Shown: piece by piece, positions 58,855 to 64,000 of the stretch
Layout of the letters: every line of letters begins with the position of its first letter
How positions within the stretch are numbered: position 1 is the stretch's first letter
Position numbers and translations under genes: made by a program
Notes under the pieces: model-generated
The model's input: only the letters and a program-made list of their open reading frames with translations
The model's database searches: none
What the model was told of the DNA's origin: nothing
Source of the DNA: Chytridium lagenaria
Taxonomy: Eukaryota; Chytridiomycota; Chytridiomycetes; Chytridiales; Chytridiaceae
Length of the DNA: 64,000 bases
Assembly: GCA_025449115.1 (NCBI GenBank)
Contig: JAHLKC010000058.1
Span: 1-64,000 of the forward strand
Direction of reading: 5' to 3'

Positions 58855-59575
58855 AACTCTCGTTTGATAATTCTATGATAGTACCGTATAGAAAGCGTTG
58901 TTTTTCTATGAAATTTCTTTTATAGATTACCGCATATATAAAATACAATTTTTTTTAATTTATAAGTTGGAATTTACCACTTTTTATTATGGGTGTTGTA
59001 AAGGAGTGACTACATTGAAGCAAAAATCCCAACTGAAAACAAAATATTTGGCAGCAACAAAGGGACAGCAAATCATTGTGTTAAAAAGCGAAGACCCTTA
59101 CATATACTAGATGTCTCATGACCATCATATCGCGTTGATCTGTCGAAAAAGTTGAAATTGAATAATAGGTCAAGCGTTTTACATCCACCATAAAGCAAAC
59201 ACCTGCCTCCCCAAAATTTTAAACGCTATCGTTGGTCACCGGTCCGCTCATCGTAAACAGCGTAACAAATCGAGCCTCTCCATGATTATAAACGAAACCT
59301 ATCATGTATCCATCCTCCCTCATTTTTCCGAAATTCAATGAAGGCTAATGCCTAACGCTCGCCCTGCCAATACTTGTTCAATATATGTTTCAAATCAAAG
59401 TGAAGGGCAGACTGGTCGAAAGGAGCTATGGAAAATATGAAACGAGTCATACTGTAGACCTGCCTCCGTCGCAGTCTCGTCTTATTAGCGTTTCGAAATT
59501 GCTGCACCGCCTATTTCTCTTTGCCGTCGCAACTTATATGGACTCGTCGTGGCCTGAAACCATCCTGCACAAAAT
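58855..59575. other. Spacer between last gene and repeat array
   Basis: No recognised gene. From about 59390 the minus strand may be the last exon-like block and 3' flank of the tandem array. Confidence 0.45.
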
Positions 59576-62500
59576 CTCAAGTAGTCAGCTCAATTTGCAG
59601 ATTAAGATAGAAATCGTCGGACAGGAAGAAAATACTTACCGGGCCGAAGCCCATTGATTTCTTCACGTAGCCAGTGAATGCTACTGTATTTAACAGTGCC
59701 TCTTGTAGTTCCGACAATTTTTTCGAATATTTACGTTGCTTTAAATGGGAAAGGTAAAAGAAAGGAGAGAGAAATCAGATTAACATTCCATAAATAATAA
59801 TTTCTTGAAATCTCGTGCGGTCCCTTATCGAGTCGTCATCTCGTTCGCAGTCTCGATAGTATGGTGAACTCGCTGGCTCATCGTCGTCCTCGAATCGTCC
59901 TTTATTAAATCTCAGGTAGTCAGTTCAATCAAGCAGAGGGAAAAGGAAGTTTATAACAAAAAAAAATACTTACCGGGCCTAAGCCCCTCCCTTCCTCGAG
60001 CAGCAAATGATTCCAATACAAATTACTAGTAACTTGGTTGCCCTCGCGGTAATAACATGTCATAAATAATAATTTCTTATGATTTTGCATTCTCGTGTGC
60101 CCGCTCGGTCTTCTCGTTATCGTACTTGTTCGAATCATCCTGTATGAAATCTCAGGTAGTCACTTCCATCAGTTGAGGGAAAAGGAAGCGATCAAAAAAG
60201 GACAGTACTTACTGGGCCAAAGCCATCCCTTTCTATAAGTAGTTAATATGTACGGATATATGAACCGAGAAACTTGGTCGTTCTCGCGGTCAAATTCGTT
60301 GATATTGCGTCGTCTTTAAATCGGGCTGTATAGAATCGTAGGTACTCATATCAATTTCTCATGCAGTTCGGATCCGTCATATCGTCCTCGTTGTCGTTGT
60401 GAACTCGATGGTCTTTGTACTATACGGCGTCTGAAGTAATAAGTTCAATTAGCAGCGGGAGAAAAAAGTTAATTAAAATGACACAGAAGTACTTACCGAC
60501 CAAAGCCCTCCCTCTTTCCAACCAAGCAAGTGATCACCGATGTTCATGAACCGGATAAGTTGTTTTTTTGCAATAACATCCAATCCATAAGAGTTTCTTG
60601 GAATGTCGTGCTCGTCCTTATTCTCGTTCTCGTTTCCTTGATCTCATTTGGTCTCGATGTTGACGTTGATTCGTTCTGAACGGAAGTTCAAATAGTCAGT
60701 TCAATCAAGCATAGGGAGAAAAATATAAGACAAGAGAGTACAATACTTACCGGGCCGATGCCTTCCCTGTCAAGCAGCTAATAATCCCAATGTATTAACC
60801 AAGTAACTTAATCGCTCTCGCAGTCGAAACATCATTGGAATCGCGTCATCCTTAGATTGGCTGAAGTAAAGAATCTTAGGTAGTCAGTTCAATTTTCGCG
60901 GTGCGGCTCCGTCATCTCATTCTCGTTCTCGTCGTCGTTATCGTCGTAACCTCGTTTGACTCGTCGTTGACCTCGAACCATTTTATAAAAAGGCTGCACT
61001 TGTTTCAATCAAAGCTACGGTGAACTGGTCGTCGTCCTCGAAATTCCCTGTATATAATCTCCAACAATCAGTTCAATCAACCGAGCAGAGAGAAAATAAA
61101 GTTGAATAAAAAAAAAGGGAATACTTACCGGGCCGAAGCCCCTCCCTTCTTCAAACAGCAAGTAAGTAGAATTAGAGTATTTTGGCCGCCCTCGCGGTAA
61201 TAACATGCCATAAATTATAGTTTTTTGAATTCTCATGCGGTCCGGCTCCGTCATTTGTCCTCGTTCTCGCAGTCGTCGTGGACCCGGCGGACTCGCAGTT
61301 GCCCTCGAATCGTCCTGTACGGAGTCAAGTAGTCATTTCAATTAGTAGGGAAGAAGGAGTCAAACGAGATGGGCTAATATCTTACTGCAATCAGCTATTA
61401 AATACCCATGCATCATCGGAATAACTTGTTCTTTTTCGCGATAATAATATTACATATATGTATACTAGATTACAGGAATCTCGTGCGGTCCTGCTCCGTT
61501 ATCTCCTTGTTGTTTTCGTTCTATCATGGCCGTGTTTGACTCGTCGTCGGACTCGTTGTTGGACTCGTTGGACTTGTTGGACTCCTCGTTCCTCTCCAAT
61601 CGCACTTTACGAATCTCAAGCAGTTAGATTGATTAGCATTGGGCGAAAAGAGTCAAAACAAAAGGGACAAAACTAAACTTACCGGTCTAAAGCTCTACAT
61701 ATCCAATTACCGAAGAAATACCCAGAATAATATGTTTTCCCTGATAAAAACATTCCATAAAAAACATTATTTTTCGATTTCTCGTGCGGCCCGCTCCGTC
61801 ATTTCATCTGTCGTCGTAACCTCGTGGACTCGACGTTGACATCGAATCCTCCTACACAAAGTCTCAAGTAGTCAGTTCAATTAGCAGAGGCAGAATGAAA
61901 TAAAAAGTAGAGAGAAAAACTTACCGGGCCGAAGCCCTCTCTTTCTCCAAATAAATATTAAGTACGGATGTATGGAACTTTCTCATTCTCGCGATAACAA
62001 TATTCCATGAATAATCGTTTCTTGCAATCTCGTGCGGTCCGTCTTGTTCGTCTCCTAAAAGTAAGGAATCTCGTACCGCCCTGTTTCATCATCGTAATCG
62101 TACCCGTTGGCGTCGAACCCTCGTGGGATCTGAAGTCGTCCTCGCATCGTTCTGTATGGAATCTTGGGCAGTCAGTTAAATAAAGCGGAGGGATGAGGAA
62201 GTCATAGAATACTTACCGGGCCGAAGTATTTACTGAATAGCTTGCTCGTCTTAGCGATAACATCCATAAAATAATAGTTTCGTGGAATCTCGTGTGATCC
62301 AGTTCCGTCATCTCGTTGTCGTACTTGTTGCCATCGAAGCCTCGTTCAAATTCGTCGCCGTCCTCACATTGTGCTAAATGGAATCTCAGGTAGTCAGTTC
62401 AATTAATCAGAGAGAATATGAAGTTAGGTAAAATAAAGGAGAATACTTACCGGGCCGAAGCCCTCCCTTCTGTAAAGCCAGCAGCTAAGTAACAAAGTAT

Positions 62501-64000
62501 TTACTGAATAACTTGCTCCTATCGATAACATCATCCCATGAACGTGGAATCTCGAGTCGTCCGTCTTCGTCATCTCGTTGTCGTACTTGTTGTCGTCGTC
62601 GTCCTCATATGGTCCTAAATGGAATGTCAGGTAGTCAACTCAATGAAGCAGATAGAAAATGAAGTTAAATATAGAAAGGCACTTACCGGGCCAAAGCCTC
62701 CCATTCTTCAAGCAGCGAGTGAGTTCCCCAAAAAATGAAAATATCCAATAAATAATAGTTTCTTGAAACCTTGTACGGTCCAACGATGTTGACTCGACAT
62801 TATTCTCGTTCTCGTTGCCATGGACTTCATTTGGTCGCGACGTTGACGTTCACTCGTTCTGTACGGAAGCCCGAATAGTCAGTTCGATCAAGCATAGGGG
62901 GCAAGATATAAGATAAGAGGAGGTAGAATACTTACCGGGCTGAAGCCTTACCTTTCTTTAAGCAGTTATAAGTCCGGATATATGAACCGGGAAACTTGGT
63001 CGTTCTCGTGGTTGAATCGTTGGAATTGCGTCGTCTTTGAATCGGCTGTAAAGAATCTCAGACACTCGGTTCAATTTCGCATGCGGTCGATTCCTCGTTC
63101 TCGTCCTCGTTCTCGTTGTCGCCATGAGCTCGTTGGGCTCGTCGTTAACCTCAAATCATCCTATACAAAGGCTCAAGCAGTCAGTTCTATTAGCAGAGGG
63201 AGTTAAGTCAAAAAGAGGAGAGAAATACTTACCGGGACGAAGCCCTCTCTTTCTGTAAAAAAACAAACTATGGATTTATGAAACTTTCTCGTTCTCGCGA
63301 TAGCAACATTCTATAAATAATGGTTTCTTGCAATCTAGTGCGGTCCGTCTTGTTCGTCTCCTAAAAGTAAGGAATCTCGTACCGCCCTGTTTCATCATCT
63401 CGTAATCGTACCCGTTGGCGTCGAACTCTCGTGGGAATTGAAGTTGTCCTCGCTTCGTTCTGTATGGAATCTTGGGTAGTCATTTAAATACAGCGGAGGG
63501 ACAATGAAGTCATAGAATGCTTACCGAGCCAAAGCCCTCCCTTCTTCTTCAAATAGCAAGTAAGTAGAATCAGAGTAATTTGGTCGCCTCGCGGTAATAA
63601 CATGCCATAAATAATTGCTTTTTGAATTATAGTGCGGTCCGGTTCTGTCATCTCGTCCTCGATTTCGTTGTCGTCGTGGACTCAGTGGATTCGAGACCCT
63701 CGAATCGTACTTTACAAAATTTCAAGTAGTTAGTTTAATTAGTATTGGGCGAAAAGAGTCAAAACAAAAGAAACGAAGAAATACTTACTGGTCCAAAGCC
63801 CTTCATATCCAATCACCTAGGAAATACATATACATGAACCTTCGTTTCCAAATAATAACATCCCATAGATAATTTCTTTTTGATCGTGCGATTTCTCGTG
63901 CGGCCCGCTCCGTCATCCCATCTGTCGTCATAACCTCTTTGACTTGTCGTTGACATGGAATGGTCCTACACAAAGTCTCAAGTAGTCAGTTCAATTAGCA
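59576..64000 (-). repeat. Tandem array of exon-intron-like cassettes with a hairpin at each donor
   Basis: At least 16 diverged cassettes run to the window edge. On the minus strand each has an exon-like block (~150-230 bp), mostly ending GAAGGGAGGGCTTCGGCCCG, then an intron-like block (~60-80 bp) that begins GTAAG, contains TTGAACTGACTAC (branch-like CTGAC) and ends in NAG. Donor G positions: 59639, 59973, 60212, 60496, 60750, 61128, 61385, 61682, 61924, 62216, 62450, 62686, 62935, 63232, 63524 and 63788. Spacing is 234-378 bp. Three places (about 60340, 60880 and 63060) keep the 3' intron end but lack the donor half. GGGC-TTCG-GCCC forms a UUCG-capped hairpin next to the donor. Some exon blocks are fully open (62 codons at 61129-61314), but the open frame differs between units, so coding is unproven. 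Confidence 0.85.

Noticed and set aside
59929..60138. Stand-alone 69-codon minus-strand gene
   Set aside because: It is one exon-like block of the tandem array read through its donor into the intron-like block, not an independent gene.
59576..64000. CRISPR array
   Set aside because: Unit length is 234-378 bp, copies are diverged throughout, and there are no short identical repeats with unique spacers. The genome is eukaryotic.
59576..64000. Telomere or rDNA spacer repeat
   Set aside because: No short telomere-type G-rich hexamer run and no rRNA sequence seen; the conserved parts are splice-type signals.

Overview
The window is nuclear DNA of a flagellated, early-diverging fungus, most likely a chytrid. 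Genes are compact and split by short introns (about 40-200 bp) with GTAAGT/GTGAGT-type donors, CTAAC/CTGAC branch-like motifs and NAG acceptors. There is a fungal HAP2/NF-YA, Kre9/Knh1-type cell-wall proteins and a HAM1-like protein. An axonemal dynein intermediate chain (WDR78/DNAI4 type) shows that the organism builds motile cilia, as chytrid zoospores do. The exact genus cannot be read from the sequence.

Layout. 0-4.3 kb: a partial Myb/SANT-like gene and two related C2H2 zinc-finger genes on the minus strand. 4.3-16.5 kb: gene-poor stretches around a secreted YcnI/DUF1775-like protein, two Kre9/Knh1-like surface proteins and a CTR copper transporter with a Cys-rich ectodomain. 16.5-21.9 kb: a third zinc-finger gene and its diverged duplicate, separated by a decayed hAT transposase and a 5'-truncated non-LTR retrotransposon. 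22.8-25.4 kb: two more YcnI-like genes. 25.9-38.5 kb: C2-lipase, RNPS1-like splicing factor, NF-YA and DNAI4. 39-41.8 kb: an alpha-arrestin-like gene. 42.3-43.3 kb: a 419-bp tandem repeat. 43.9-53.4 kb: HAM1-like gene, RNA-ligase-like gene, mitochondrial beta-ketoacyl synthase and FAM210-like gene. 55-58.9 kb: a second arrestin-like gene. 59.6-64 kb: a tandem array that runs off the right edge.

The most unusual structure is that array. It has at least 16 copies of a 234-378-bp cassette. Read on the minus strand, each copy is an exon-like block ending in a small GGGC-UUCG-GCCC-type hairpin, directly followed by an intron-like block that starts GTAAG, carries a CTGAC-like branch motif and ends in AG. 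The splice-type signals and the hairpin persist although the copies have diverged, while the reading frames do not. It could be a repetitive multi-exon transcript, coding or non-coding.

A second theme is copper and the cell surface: three YcnI-like proteins and a CTR transporter lie within 18 kb, together with two Kre9/Knh1-like proteins. A caution applies throughout. Many otherwise well conserved genes (the beta-ketoacyl synthase is the clearest case) carry single-base frame breaks, often at homopolymers, which look more like consensus sequence errors than biology. Exon coordinates of those genes are therefore approximate, and each is given as one span.
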